DNA from: Theristus sp. LFF4_11
Lineage: Eukaryota; Nematoda; Chromadorea; Monhysterida; Xyalidae
Reading direction: 5' to 3'
Assembly: GCA_030248135.1 (NCBI GenBank)
Contig: JASANC010002139.1
Span: 1-64,000 of the forward strand
DNA length: 64,000 nucleotides
Below are positions 42,001 to 54,339 of this stretch, one piece after another. The number at the start of each line of letters is the position of its first letter. Position 1 is the first letter of the stretch. The translations under genes and the position numbers were made by a program. The notes under the pieces are model-generated. The model was not told the origin of the DNA. It saw only the letters and a list, made by a program, of their open reading frames with translations, and made no database searches.

Positions 42001-45000
42001 TGTTGCTCAGTTGAAATTCACCAGTTGAACCAATACCTGTAAAGACTTGCACATAAGGCTCCTCCCACTTATAAGATCCCCACCCAAAAGTGGACGGAGT
42101 GTCACACGGCGGGAAACCAAAAAATTCAAAATTTTGACCATGTCGAAATTCCATTCCGTTTAGAAAGCCCGGAATTCCAAATCTTCGCTTTATAAGACCT
42201 CCTCCCACTTATAAAATTGTCACACAAAATTCCACTTTTTTTTCAGAAAATTATGATTTTCAAATTTACATAAGGAGACCTTATATGCAAGACTTTACGA
42301 TATGTTACGGCATTTCTGGTCGAACAAGGCGCGTCACGACACAAGACGCCCGATAGTTGAATCCTGAATAGGAGACCGGAATGGGTGAATGGGTGATGAA
42401 TTGCTTAAAAACAACAGTGAGTTTACAAATAATTTCACAGGCGACCGCGTTCCAGTGGTCTCCGTCGTTTGTTGTGGTGGAGCTGAAGTTATTCAGGCAG
42501 TGATTGACAGTCTAAGCAGCAACATTCCATGTGTCATCATTCGTTCATCCAGCGGAGCAGCGGAGCTCCTGGCCAACACGCTCAATGCTTACGCGTACGC
42601 TTTTACCCGCCTTTTTTTACGAAAACCATGAACCCGCGACAAACGGTTTCAAATTGATTATCATTGATTCAGCAAGGAAAATTGGCGCGAGCCTAAATCA
42701 ATTCGAAAAACATTGCACACACATGTGCTGATGGCAAATCTGTGCGCCGCACCATACAATTCGATCGACAATGTGCAAACCTGCGTCGATAACATCATGG
42801 AATGCATGAAGTATAAACAGCTGGTTCGTCTTTTGCGCATGTGGAATATTCCAACAACAACATCTATTGTGGATTTATTCAAACGTGTCCGGACTAAAAT
42901 GACGTCATTTGCTTTAAAAACGCCCGTTTGTCAAAGTACACAGGCACTATAATATCAGTTTGGTGTGACTGATTCTACATTCACCATTTGTTTACGGGAA
43001 GAAATCGTCTAATCGGAAAGTCTGGTTTGCTGTGAACGGCAAGCGCATGTTTGGCGGCACATGACGTCATTTCAGTGGGACACGTTTGAAAAAATAGGTC
43101 ATACACGTGCGCTAATCTTGCACGAAGTTACATGTGACGCTGTCAGTCAGATTCCTCTCGTTTTGCAGCTTCGTATTTACGATCCGAATAAACAAAATAG
43201 TGGTGGCAATAATGGGGGACTCGACAGCATAATTTTGAAAACATATGTTGAAAGTCAGTTTCATGAACAATTGTATTTCTGAAACGCAACGGGATTTGCT
43301 TGAGATTTTACAATGCAACATCACTTTGAAAACTGTTTGTATCGAGTTCAGGGCGCCCAGTTGCTTCAATGACAGAAACAGCGTCGGCTGGCGACGGTGA
43401 ACTGCTCTCACAAATGAAGCTTTTGTTGCGCTGGACACGACCAGACATCGCGAGCGAATATCTCAAGTCGAGCACTAAGCACGCCACCACCACTGAAGTA
43501 AACCAGAAAATAAAATGTTGTGCTATAGCTTTCACTTTTCTTTTGCAATATGTCAAATGCTAAATCTGTGCTCTATGTATCTTTATCGTTTTTTATAATG
43601 TCGACACACAATGGTTTTGCTTCAACCATCGTGGGTTGTTCATTTGAAGAGAACTTTAGGTTTCTGTATTTTTATTATTTTTTTGCAGATTACAGCAGCA
43701 CTGACGGAAGCATTGTTTGAGGCACTAGAGGCCGGTCAGGCACCATTCGTTCAGCTGTTCCTCGACAATGGTGTTGATCTGCGCGAATTCTTGACCGCAA
43801 ACCGCTTGCGATTGCTTTATAAATGCTGTCTTGACGACAACGCATCAACGAAACTGCACCGGCATGTTTTGCGCAAACTGAAAGTAAAGTGATACGAATA
43901 ACGAATAAACTCCAAAAACTCACCGTTTCTCATTTTTCGTTCACTTCGTGCAGCTTCACAAAAGCATTTTTGTGCGCGAAACAAACGAAGTTTCCGATTA
44001 TGATGATGATATTATTACATCATCGAAATTGGACAATTTCGGACTTCTGACCGCAATGGGTGAACTGATCAAGCACTTGCTTCGCGGCAAACTGACACCG
44101 CTCTATAATGACAGAAAATTCGCGGTAGTTGATGGAACGGAATCTCAGCCTCAGAGACAACCTGGTCAGCTAATTTTGTTCATATCGGTTTTGCTGCTGC
44201 TGTGTGCTGTTGAATGTAAGTCGATAAACAATAGTTTCAGACAAAAAAAGTCGAAGCTTGAAGTTGGATGTTTGCGCATTGAGAACCAACCGTTTTGCTG
44301 GAATCTTTTGCTTATACTTTTTTTAATAGTGAATCACGTGGTCAGAAGCAGACAAACGAAGACGCGACGTCGGGGCTCGGCAGACTCTGACGGACGGTCT
44401 GCGCGTGTCACCCGATCGCGATGGGTTGCTGATGTGAAATCGGATGGGTGAGCGGAGACACAGGCGTCGCCAGTTTCAAATTTCAAACAGTCCAGCTTTG
44501 ACGGGAAACTGTCCCCATTTCATACCCTGCCCAATGCCCCTGCAAAATAATTTCACCACAAATCTTACAACACGTGATACTCTCAGCGGTGGCGCCCGAT
44601 TTCCGGATGCGGACCACCAACCAAAAAGTCCGGTGTTAGCCAAGTGCAGTTTTTGAGTTGCTAAATTATCAGAAAAAAAACGATTTTTTTGCTTCGACCA
44701 AAGTAATTCCGTTCCCGTTTCAAGGGCGCATGCGCATGCACTTTACAAAATCGTGTTTTTTTTCAGGTCAGCTGATGACAGTGCCGATGGAAGCGAAAGT
44801 CGACTGAGCGTGCGCAGACAGCAACAATATTTGTTCGCTTGGCCGGAACGTGATCTGTTCATTTGGGCGCTGCTGTTCAAGAAGCGATCGTTGGCGAAGT
44901 TGTTTTGGGAGATTTCTGAACAGCCGATTGGTACGAAGCGACTGCGTCTTTTTTAAGCTCGTTAAAAAAATCTTATGTTTTTCATTTACGTCGTTTCAAA

Positions 45001-48000
45001 AGCTCACAACGGATTATAAACTGGAATATAATGGACACATTATAAACTGCACACACGTTGGGTTACTTCCAATTTTGACTTTTTAGGGAATGCAATGTTC
45101 GCTTACTTGTTGCTGACTTCACTAGCGAAGGAAGCCGAGTGCTTAGATGAAGCCGACGCCAAGCAGGAGTATCTACAACTAGCAAAGCAAGTGCTGTCGT
45201 TTTTGTCATGATGCGAACTTTATAGCACCGAGGGAAGCGGCAACGTTACTGAATCTATCTTACTGAATTTGTTGAAAACTGGATGTGCAGAGAGGATGAA
45301 GTTCTGCGAGCCCAAGCTAGACTGGAGAGACTGATATTCTCCAGATAGATGCATCATTCAAAAACGAAAATGTTGCTGTGATTGGTTGAATGTTTCGGTG
45401 GTTAAGGTGGTTGGACATCAGAGTTTCGACAGACACACAAACTAAGAGACGCGCCAGGGCCAGATCGACCAAGAGCGATCAAGAGCCTCACACGCCACCG
45501 AGTGTACAGAGTGGCGCAGAAGTAATGGTCAACCATGAAAAAAAAACTCCTTTCTCAATCTGACCGTTTGTTCGATGTGTTACCAACCGTTTTCTAAAGA
45601 AACAATAAAGCATACTTGCAAAAATTGTATTGTAATCGATTCCCGACAAAAAATTGGCGTGATCGGATTTTCGAATAAAAGGGTACTAACGATAAAAGGG
45701 GTGCTGACGCAGCCGCTAGCCAGTTTCAATGGAGGCCCCTATTGCGACATACACGATTTCTCCAGTGCATGTTGCTGCGTTTTCTTCTAAACAATTGTTA
45801 GCTGTTTGGCGCAGGCAATACGAACGCTTAGCAATCGGCATTCTAAGGCAGTGTTATCAGATGAACAAGAGTTTTGCGAGAAAACTGCTCGTTCGTGTGC
45901 TACCGTATTGGAAGCCAAACACCGTGTTTTCGTTGTCCGAAGCTGCCAATTCAATGGTTCGTTGAAGTACAGGGTGATCAGAAAAAAACGCCAATTCTTA
46001 AAACGCTTCGATCTCGCGACTGCAGTAATGCCTGAAACTGAAATTTGCAGCAATTACGAGTCATCTCTGGTTGGCATTTGTTGTGTTAAAATTTCACCTT
46101 ATTTTTATAAATATTCAGGTTGTGCTACTATGCGTGTTCCAATTTTCACAAATTTCTCTGGTATGATATGATGATATGCACTGATATGTTATGATCGCAT
46201 GATATGCAGCGCACACAGGGGTTTCCAAACTTTTGGCCGCCACTGTAGATAGCACAACAGGACAGGAGCTACCGGCTTTTTCTGTGTGCACACGGATATC
46301 CCGCCATTCAAATGCGCAGAGAGCGCAGCGGTTTCTCTAATTATGGAAAATATGTCCTGAATTTAGAAAAGTGCTTCAAACTTCACAAACAAGTGGTTCA
46401 CAAAGAGCCTAAAGCATTCAAACAAGCATTTTGCATGTCGCGCATTTAGCCTCTGCGAGTCACATGTGCAAAATTGAAGGTTCCAATTGTCTGTTGCGCT
46501 GCGACTAATAGTGTTGACCGTTTTAGTTAAAATTTTAACACAACAAACGTCAACTTTCTTTCGTGGCTGTAAGTTTCTAAGTTTCAGTTGAAGAGGCTGC
46601 TTCAATTCTGAACACCGGCCGTTTTTTCTTTATTGACGTTTTTTCTGATCATGTATGTTCTCCTTTTTCTGCGAGCTCGGATCTTCTTGATTTTAATAGT
46701 TGTTCCGTTCCGTTCGGTACAATTTACCATACATACCGTGACAATTTTTCACTGGCGGTAGCAACTACAGACGGTAGCAACGGTAGCAACCCGTGGCAAC
46801 TATAGACTTTCGTCAGTGTGAACTCACAGTTTTTTCATGAAAAATAGCTTTGCTAGTAGATTGTAATTCTGTTTTTATTTACGATACACAGGATTTCATG
46901 GAACTGACGTGTTGCCAAAGCAAACTGACTCAAATTTGGTACGGCGCTCTGGTGGATTCCACGCCTCACTATAAGGTTGGTGCCAGTGTTGAAGCTGATG
47001 TTCAGACAAACATTTTGCACGCACGCACTTACAGATGTTGTACTGAGCGTCTTATAAATCTATAACTATCTATACAATGAGGGAAACGGCTCGCACTCTA
47101 GTTTGGTTTAACGTGTTGCATATAGAGATATGAAGATTTTTCAACAACTCAATTCCCCCACGGCCCGAAGTTATGACATTGGTGCCAAAAGAAAGCCCAT
47201 ACATTCTTCTGTAAGGCCCCGTTGAAAAACATGAGGCAGCTTTTTTATTGGCCCACAATAAAGCCAGCAATATCGACAGTTTTTTTGACAACCGGCACAA
47301 CATTTGAAGCATATTGTGATGAAAAATACTGTTTAAATACTGGTACGATACAAGCGGTGGACGAAACAATATACGTACCGTATTACCCCATGGGGGATTA
47401 ATACGTCAGCGACTTTAGGGGTGGGGGTTTATTGGTGGGGGGATTATTGGGGGGGGGTTTATTTACAAAAGATTGACACCGATGATTGCATTTCGCCGAC
47501 ACAATGATTCGCATTCCCTTTGTAACCACCAAATAACACCAACACAATGCGCACAATAATCACCGGAATGAAAATGACTAAAAACAAAGGGGGGATGGGG
47601 GATTATTTCTGAGGAGGGGGGGATTATTCGGAAACTTGTCGTGGGGGTGGGGGTTTATTGGTGGGGAGGGGGTTTAATGGGGGTAATTCGTATATACAGG
47701 CTGGCATTCATTTTTGTGTTGTTTGTGACAAAAACGAAGTGGCCTACAGCGGGTGTTCGTTGCGTGTACTCCAGATCTGTGAGCTGCTACCGATCGCATG
47801 GTTCTGTCCGCAGCGTCTGCTGACGAGCGTGCTCGAGTTCAAGGCGATGCGTCGCTCAGACGCGGGCGAGTGGACGGTGGAGGCGGACGACGAACGTTCA
47901 CCGACGGCCGACAGGCGTGTGCACGAGTGGCGTGCGCGGCAACGCAAACACGCCCGACTGTTGCTGCGATCGAAGCGCACCAATCAGCAGCACGACGACG

Positions 48001-51000
48001 AGAATGACCGATCCTACAGAAGCGCATTCCTAAACGCGCCGATCACAAAGTTTTACGCTGAAGTGGTTCGTATGGCCGGAAATTCTTGTTTGTGTACACT
48101 CTAACAACATGTACAGTCGAACTATGAGTCATAAGGGCATCAGCGCAGGTGCGTTTGAAACGAGAGCTCATTGATTGGTCTAACCTGCCCGATGCAGCGG
48201 AGCAACCAGCATGCGAGCTATAAAAAACATTGCTGTTTTACAGTTTGGTTTGACTGAATATGTTGTTTTTTGATGTTTTTAAATGGAATCCGCCGCTTCT
48301 TTACATAGATACGAGATGTTTCAGGGACAGAAGACCCTGCTGTTGCTGATTTTCACGTTTGTTGTACTCAGCCGGATTCGCAGCAGTAAGTGGCGTTCGT
48401 TGATCAACAAACCCAACGAGTTCAAGATACACCTAACAAGCTACGTGATCACCGAATGGATTGTATTTCTATTCATGGTGAAATTCTGCTTAAACGATCT
48501 AATCAGTTTTTATGTGAGTTTGTGCGCTGTTTCTAAGATTTTCTGAATCGATCGTCATTTTTTTAGATTTTCTCTTCATACAGGGTTTTCAAAAAGGCGT
48601 CAAAAAAAATTCTACAGTTTTTACCGCTAAAATTTTTATTCTCTCATGCTGAAATTCTTTCCAATAATAGTGTTTTCTTTGTGAAGCCAAAACTGTTAAC
48701 CCAGCTTCACCAAACCGATTTTCGTTCAAAAGTTTCAATTTTACTCAAGATTCGTGGTAAAAAACTATAATCGGTAAAATGGCTCGTTCTCGAGCTTCGT
48801 TCAACATTTAGATCTGAAATTTTAACTTTTCTCAAGAAATGTTTGCGATTGGTTAGTCAAAATTTTGTTTAAAACCTCTAAAATTTGGATGCATTGCAAT
48901 ATACTTTCAAACAAACTTTTGAAAATCGCAGAAATTCTTTCTTGTTTCTTGTCCTAAAAAGCACCGTGTTGCGGTGACCAACACCGTCGTACGGGACTGC
49001 TTCTAATAGAAACGAAAAACATCCATGTGGAAATCCTAATAAACTACATTACTTTTGTCAAATTGCAGAAGTCAACGCATAAGAAAAGAGACATATACTC
49101 TTTATGGGGCATGGTGAACATCGCCAAATACAGTTGTTATCTCCTCGCATTGATGTTTCGTCTGTTCAAGCTCTCATTCATCGTTGATTGGATAATTCGG
49201 GACTATGACGATGTGATTCGGGATGTACCAAAAGAAGATAAAATGGCAAAACGCCTCCTTGCCGTTTCTCTCCTGTTGTGCTACATTCATTTCATGCAAA
49301 CGCTGCAAGTCAACCGAAGGCTGGGACCGAAAACGATCATGTTTGAACGAATGGTACGATAAGTTGTTGTCGGTGTCATGCCATATATATTTTGACCCCG
49401 CCATACTTTGACCGGGGGGTGAATTATGGCACGGTAGGTCATTCTATGGCAGTTGCAAAATTGCCATATTTTGACCCCCGCCATACTTTGACCGGGGGGG
49501 TGAAATATGGCACGGTAGGTCATTCTATGGCAGTTGCAAAATTGCCATATTTTGACCCGCCATACTTTGACTGGGGGGTGAAATATGGCACGGTAGGTCA
49601 TTCTATGGCAGTTGCAAAATTGCCATATTTTGACCCCCGCCATACTTTGACTGGGGGGTGAAATATGGCACGGTAGGTCATTCTATGGCAGTTGCAAAAT
49701 TGCCATATGGGTTTGACCCCCGCCATACTTTGACCGGGGGTGAAATATGGCACGGTAGGTCATTCTATGGCAGTTGCAAAATTGCCATATGGGTTTGACC
49801 CCCGCCATACTTTGACCGGGGGGTGAAATATGGCACGGTAGGTCATTCTATGGCAGTTGCAAAATTGCCATATTTTGACCGGGGGGTGAAATATGGCACG
49901 GTAGGTCATTCTATGGCAGTTGCAAAATTGCCATATTTTGACCGGGGGAGTCAAAATATGGCATGACAACCGGCAAAAAAACGGCTACTTTGTTAGGACT
50001 GTTCCGTTGGCCACAAAACTGATATCGAACGAACGTGTCAAAAAATGGGATGACTGCCTGTTAGGTTTTGGAACTTCAGAAAAGTGTCTCCGTTTTTTTG
50101 GTCCGTGCTCTCATTTATGATATATGCTATTTTCAGCTGATAGATTTGATGTCATTCCTGGGCATTCTGGTGCTGTTCATCTTAAGTTTCGGCATCGTTA
50201 TTCGGGTGAGACTGTTTGTTTGGTGAGAAAGTGAGGTGTTCAATACTCAAGGTGAGATACTCAAGGTGTCATAAAATGTTGGACCTTAAGAATTTTCGGT
50301 TGAATACTTGAACCCAAAGTTGAGCTGTGACCTAAGCTTCACATTGATATTTTCAATTTTGACACCGAACATTTGTTTGGAATAAAGTTCACATCTGTTT
50401 ATCCAGATTTGTCAAGGTCTAACTTTTCGAACACCTTGGAGTCGACTCACTTTCATAAAAATGAAAAAAAAGACCACAGCAGAGGCGGCCGTGAAGCATC
50501 ATGTTGCATGCATCTTTTGTTTCTTGTGCACAGCAGCGATGAAATACATGTACACTTTTTTCTGTTACACCATCTCCTTTGGTCGGATTGTGCAAAAGTT
50601 TTGCACATCTCTGAACTATTATTTTGGGAAAGATCTTCTAAAAATTTTATCCGAATCAAATCATTGGTTGGCGAGATATGAACTGTCAAAAGGTGCTACA
50701 CTATGCACCACCCTGTACACATTGACCCGTGTCCACGGTCCGGATTAAAAAATACAGTTTTGATTTCGATTGTGAGCTGCTTCAACGGGAACGACAGTGG
50801 AATGCAGCTGATAAAACAACTTCCTACCCACCTGTCTGTAGCGGAGAATTAAGGCCCACTGAGACCAGGAGAAATTGAACTGGATCACCACTTCATTTCT
50901 CCGCTCTCAGACATCCCATCTATCTTTCGTCTTACATGAATTCAATATTTAAGGCCTCTCTATATCCGCACGTCGATACACTTTCGAATTTTCGTCCATT

Positions 51001-52033
51001 TTCAACGCCTGCAAAAATCATCTACTATCCATATTGGCAATTGTACGGCGAATTATTTTTGGACGTGCAAGCGGGTAACACCACCAAAGTCAACAATTTT
51101 ATTTTTATTTTTTATTTTTTACTTGTTCGCGCGCCGGTTCCGAAAAACCCTAAGGTACCAAACTCCGGCGGAAACGAGCAATACTGCCCCGAGCCCAATT
51201 TACCCTCGGCTCTGGAGGGAGTGAGTAGACCATTAGATCCTTTTGGTCACTTTAGTTTCTTCATTACGTGTCTTGTCCGCAGCGAGGTTCGAACTTTCCA
51301 CCTACAGATTTGTGAATTTGCTTTTTGTTTGGAGAGCCTCTGTTTTTTTTCCAGGGAGAAGCCCGTCGGAAACGGAAGGCGAATGCAGCAGTAACGAGAC
51401 TGTTTGGAATCAGCAGGACGCGCCGCTGCCACCGTGTCCGGACAGCACCGCATTTGTACCAATCCTGTCTGCTATTTACATGCTGTTGACCAATGTTTTG
51501 TTGCTGAATCTGCTGATTGCAATGTTCAGGTTCGGCCGGTTTTTCATCAAAAATTTCTACACATTTCACATTTTTACTTGTGTAAAAATTTTTTTTGTAT
51601 CTTTCGTGTTTTTTAGCTACTCCTTTGAAGCAGTACAAAAGCACTCCGCGAAACTGTGGGCGTTTCATCGATATTATTTGGTGTACAAATTCAGTCACAC
51701 ACCGACGTTCTTTACTGTCGTTTGGAAGATGATCACGAGACTTTGCCGGAAGACGAAGAACATTACCGATCCTTTTGGTCTGTTCGTGCATTCTTTGATA
51801 TTTTTGTTTTGATATTTTAACGCCATAATGCCGGAGCGCTTTCTGTTTCAGCAATAGAGATGAACGATGCAGACGCGAAAACTCTAAGTCGTTGGGAAAA
51901 ACAAGCAAAAGAGCTGTACTTGGCCAAGCTGATGCAGGCGGTGACTGCAGCGGACCGACAGAGAGACCTTGTGATTGGTGATCACGTTGAACCTAAAAAG
52001 AAATCAGATGAAATCACAGATCTGATATTCTAA
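39045..52033 (+). CDS. TRPM-family cation channel, 24 exons, no enzymatic tail
   Basis: Exons: 39045-39146, 39566-39657, 40271-40373, 40438-40642, 41445-41605, 41738-41966, 42441-42594, 42673-42884, 43352-43497, 43689-43883, 43954-44215, 44330-44447, 44767-44930, 45087-45186, 45815-45956, 46892-46975, 47775-48065, 48325-48513, 49069-49353, 50137-50205, 50954-51074, 51355-51529, 51617-51777, 51852-52033; phases agree, 1313 aa. The N-terminal TRPM homology region is shown by FIRQRECNRYV, YVRLDSMTKPEL, LGIAAWGSFENA, HSQFLFADDGT and SSGAAELLANTL. S1-S4 are in exons 18-19, S5 in exon 20, the pore helix and filter in exon 21 (YWQLYGELF), S6 in exon 22 (TNVLLLNLLIAMF), and the TRP helix in exon 23 (KLWAFHRYYLV). 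The tail stops 60 codons into the last exon, so there is no Nudix or alpha-kinase domain. The S4-S6 and TRP-helix wording is closest to TRPM2; nematode CED-11 is a plausible relative. The intron after 45186 begins GCAAGT (GC-AG). The start, the exon 8 donor and the exon 9 acceptor are least certain. Confidence 0.9.
39210..39486. mobile_element. MITE, TACCGTAAAGTCTTGCATA family
   Basis: Ends TACCGTAAAGTCTTGCATAT and GCAAGACTTTACGGTA are inverted. The body has repeated CCCACTTATAAGACC motifs. It lies in TRPM intron 1. Other copies: 42034-42302, and partial ones at 55103-55188 and 59550-59770. Confidence 0.8.
41018..41325 (+). repeat. ~28-30-bp minisatellite
   Basis: About ten imperfect units of GACCGGACCGTGTTTCAGAC followed by CTCTGTTGG. 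It lies in the TRPM intron between 40642 and 41445. It makes overlapping ORFs (for example 41042-41674) that are not genes. Confidence 0.85.
42034..42302. mobile_element. MITE, TACCGTAAAGTCTTGCATA family
   Basis: TACCTGTAAAGACTTGCACA and a right end ATATGCAAGACTTTACGATA are inverted. The body CTCCTCCCACTTATAAGATC and GGCGGGAAACCAAAAAATTC is shared with 39210-39486. TRPM intron. Confidence 0.75.
42865..43096. mobile_element. Possible MITE overlapping a TRPM exon edge
   Basis: TTCAAACGTGTCCGGACTAA and ATGACGTCAT on the left are inverted on the right as ATGACGTCATTTCAGTGGGA then CACGTTTGAA. The left 76 bp (42865-42940) recurs reversed at 52351-52426 with one difference. The last 20 coding bases of exon 8 and its donor lie inside the repeated block. 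Confidence 0.5.
47376..47692 (+). mobile_element. C/G-tract MITE, variant with different core
   Basis: The left end TACCGTATTACCCCATGGGG and the right end GGGGGTAATTCGTA keep the family pattern, as do the G-runs. The centre (GATTGACACCGATGATTGCA) is unrelated to the other three copies. TRPM intron. Confidence 0.7.
49376..49968. repeat. Inverted-repeat-bounded array of ~80-bp units
   Basis: Edges GTCATGCCATAT and ATATGGCATGAC are exact inverted repeats. Inside are about seven to eight units of GGTGAAATATGGCACGGTAG, TCATTCTATGGCAGTTGC and CGCCATACTTTGACC. It lies in the TRPM intron after the S4 exon. Confidence 0.85.
51130..51303 (-). mobile_element. tRNA-derived SINE, family B, partial
   Basis: Body CCCTAAGGTACCAAACTCCG and TTTACCCTCGGCTCTGGAGG, then GTCTTGTCCGCAGCGAGGTT reaching the B-box side. 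It is closely similar to 11030-11218 but lacks the outer tRNA half. TRPM intron between the pore and S6 exons. Confidence 0.65.
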
Positions 52034-52252
52034 CTAAGCTAAACTACTTGTGTGTAAGCTACTACTGTTATCTAAACCCAAAATTGACCCGAAATTGAAA
52101 AAAAAACCTGGAGCTTTTTCGGTAAATATAAATTGAATATACAATGTAGGAGTCAAAATGTTTTCTACACAACCGACTAAATAACCGAACTCAAACCGTG
52201 ATATTAATTCTGTTTTTAAACACATTTTTTAGTTGAACCCGCATATTATTGA

Positions 52253-52258
52253 AATAAA
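52253..52258 (+). promoter_or_regulatory. Polyadenylation signal AATAAA
   Basis: AATAAA lies about 220 bases past the TRPM stop codon, in AT-rich sequence. It is a likely 3'-end signal. Confidence 0.55.
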
Positions 52259-52350
52259 ATCCGAAAGTTTTTAATTTCGTCCGTGTGTTTTTGTCGCAGC
52301 AAACAACTGCTCGTGCACATTCAGTCGCACCAAACTGAAACTTTAGTGCT

Positions 52351-52426
52351 TGTACTTTGACAAACGGGCGTTTTTAAAACAAATGACGTCATTTTAGTCC
52401 GGACACGTTTGAATAAATCCACAATA
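52351..52426 (-). repeat. Inverted 76-bp copy of the TRPM exon 8 boundary
   Basis: The reverse complement matches 42865-42940 over 76 bases with one mismatch. It lies downstream of the TRPM polyadenylation signal. Either a transposon end or a small inverted duplication of genic sequence. Confidence 0.85.
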
Positions 52427-52973
52427 TTATCGTTTCAGTAAGATCAGAGGCGCAAAAGCTTCACGTCCGTGGGAAAAACTGCACAACCGAACCAAACCCA
52501 TAAAGCGTCACCACACGGCGATGCGTCTACCGTAACCTAATTTTTGAATTTCGTGAAACATTTTCCTCTCCCCGTGTGCAAACGCATTGAGTTTCGGATC
52601 CAAAATAAAAGATAATAGACAATTCAGTAATCTGCACCGCTTTTGCAGCAACCTGCACCCACAACATAGTAACCTGCACCATGTTGAAGTAACCTACAAC
52701 ATATTACAGTGATCTGCAACACGGGCTCCATGTCACCGCAACACCTGCACCATGGTTATGCCTGCATAAAAACTCGATTGGGGTTTGTTTTCCGTATCAT
52801 TATCACCCCTTTACATAAGTTTTTTATTCGACTTTATACTTTGTTTCTTGTTGTCGCGTGTGACGCTCATCATGCCGCGCTCTGTCGTCTCGTTGTTGTT
52901 GCTGGTTGCGGCCAGAATCGCGGTCACTCGCGCCGTGCGGGTTCCAGGTTGGCTGGTGGGTTGCTGTGGTGTG

Positions 52974-54229
52974 GTGCTCTGGGTGTGCAATTGTGCTCTG
53001 GGTGTGTAATTGTGCTCTGGGTGTGTGATTGTGCTCTGGGTGTGCAATTGTGCTCTGGGTGTGCAATTGTGCTCTGGGTGTGCAATTGTGCTCTGGGTGT
53101 GCAATTGTGCTCTGGGTGTGCAATTGTGCTCTGGGTGTGCAATTGTGCTCTGGGTGTGCAATTGTGCTCTGGGTGTGCAATTGTGCTCTGGGTGTGTAAT
53201 TGTGCTCTGGGTGTGCAATTGTGCTCTGGGTGTGTAATTGTGCTCTGGGTGTGCAATTGTGCTCTGGGTGTGTAATTGTGCTCTGGGTGTGTAATTGTGC
53301 TCTGCGTGTGCAATTGTGCTCTGGGTGTGTAATTGTGCTCTGGGTGTGCAATTGTGCTCTGGGTGTGCAATTGTGCTCTGGGTGTGCAATTGTGCTCTGG
53401 GTGTGTAATTGTGCTCTGGGTGTGTGATTGTGCTCTGGGTGTGCAATTGTGCTCTGGGTGTGTGATTGTGCTCTGGGTGTGCAATTGTGTTCTGGGTGTG
53501 CAATTGTGCTCTGGGTGTGTAATTGTGCTCTGGGTGTGTAATTGTGCTCTGGGTGTGTAATTGTGCTCTGGGTGTGTAATTGTGCTCTGGGTGTGTAATT
53601 GTGCTCTGGGTGTGTAATTGTGCTCTGGGTGTGTAATTGTGCTCTGGGTGTGTAATTGTGCTCTGGGTGTGTAATTGTGCTCTGGGTGTGTAATTGTGCT
53701 CTGGGTGTGTAATTGTGCTCTGGGTGTGTAATTGTGCTCTGGGTGTGTAATTGTGCTCTGGGTGTGTAATTGTGCTCTGGGTGTGTAATTGTGCTCTGGG
53801 TGTGTAATTGTGCTCTGGGTGTGTAATTGTGCTCTGGGTGTGTAATTGTGCTCTGGGTGTGTAATTGTGCTCTGGGTGTGTAATTGTGCTCTGGGTGTGT
53901 AATTGTGCTCTGGGTGTGTGATTGTGCTCTGGGTGTGCAATTGTGCTCTGGGTGTGCAATTGTGCTCTGGGTGTGCAATTGTGCTCTGGGTGTGTAATTG
54001 TGCTCTGGGTGTGCAATTGTGCTCTGGGTGTGTAATTGTGCTCTGGGTGTGTAATTGTGCTCTGGGTGTGTAATTGTGCTCTGGGTGTGCAATTGTGCTC
54101 TGGGTGTAATTGTGCTCTGGGTGTGTAATTGTGCTCTGGGTGTGTAATTGTGCTCTGGGTGTGTAATTGTGCTCTGGGTGTGTAATTGTGCTCTGGGTGT
54201 GTAATTGTGCTCTGGGTGTGTAATTGTGC
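52974..54229 (+). repeat. 19-bp minisatellite, about 66 units
   Basis: Unit GTGCTCTGGGTGTGTAATT, alternating with a GTGCAATT variant; one unit near 54099 is 2 bp short. Because 19 is not a multiple of 3, all three minus-strand frames read the same 19-residue period without stops. The 400-506-codon ORFs here are artefacts. Confidence 0.97.
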
Positions 54230-54339
54230 AACTGCAACTGTTTGCCATAACTAAAGTATGCTTTTTCAAAGCTGTCGTTTTTCTCGCACAATACATACAA
54301 AAAGAATTACAGCACCGGCAGGAAAACATATTTAGCCAC

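Noticed and set aside
43061..43282. Plus-strand ORF reading WDTFEKIGHTRALIL, first considered as the TRPM exon after exon 8
   Set aside because: The conserved LLLRWTRPDIA motif is found at 43352-43497 in the right phase; 43061 is part of the inverted repeat.
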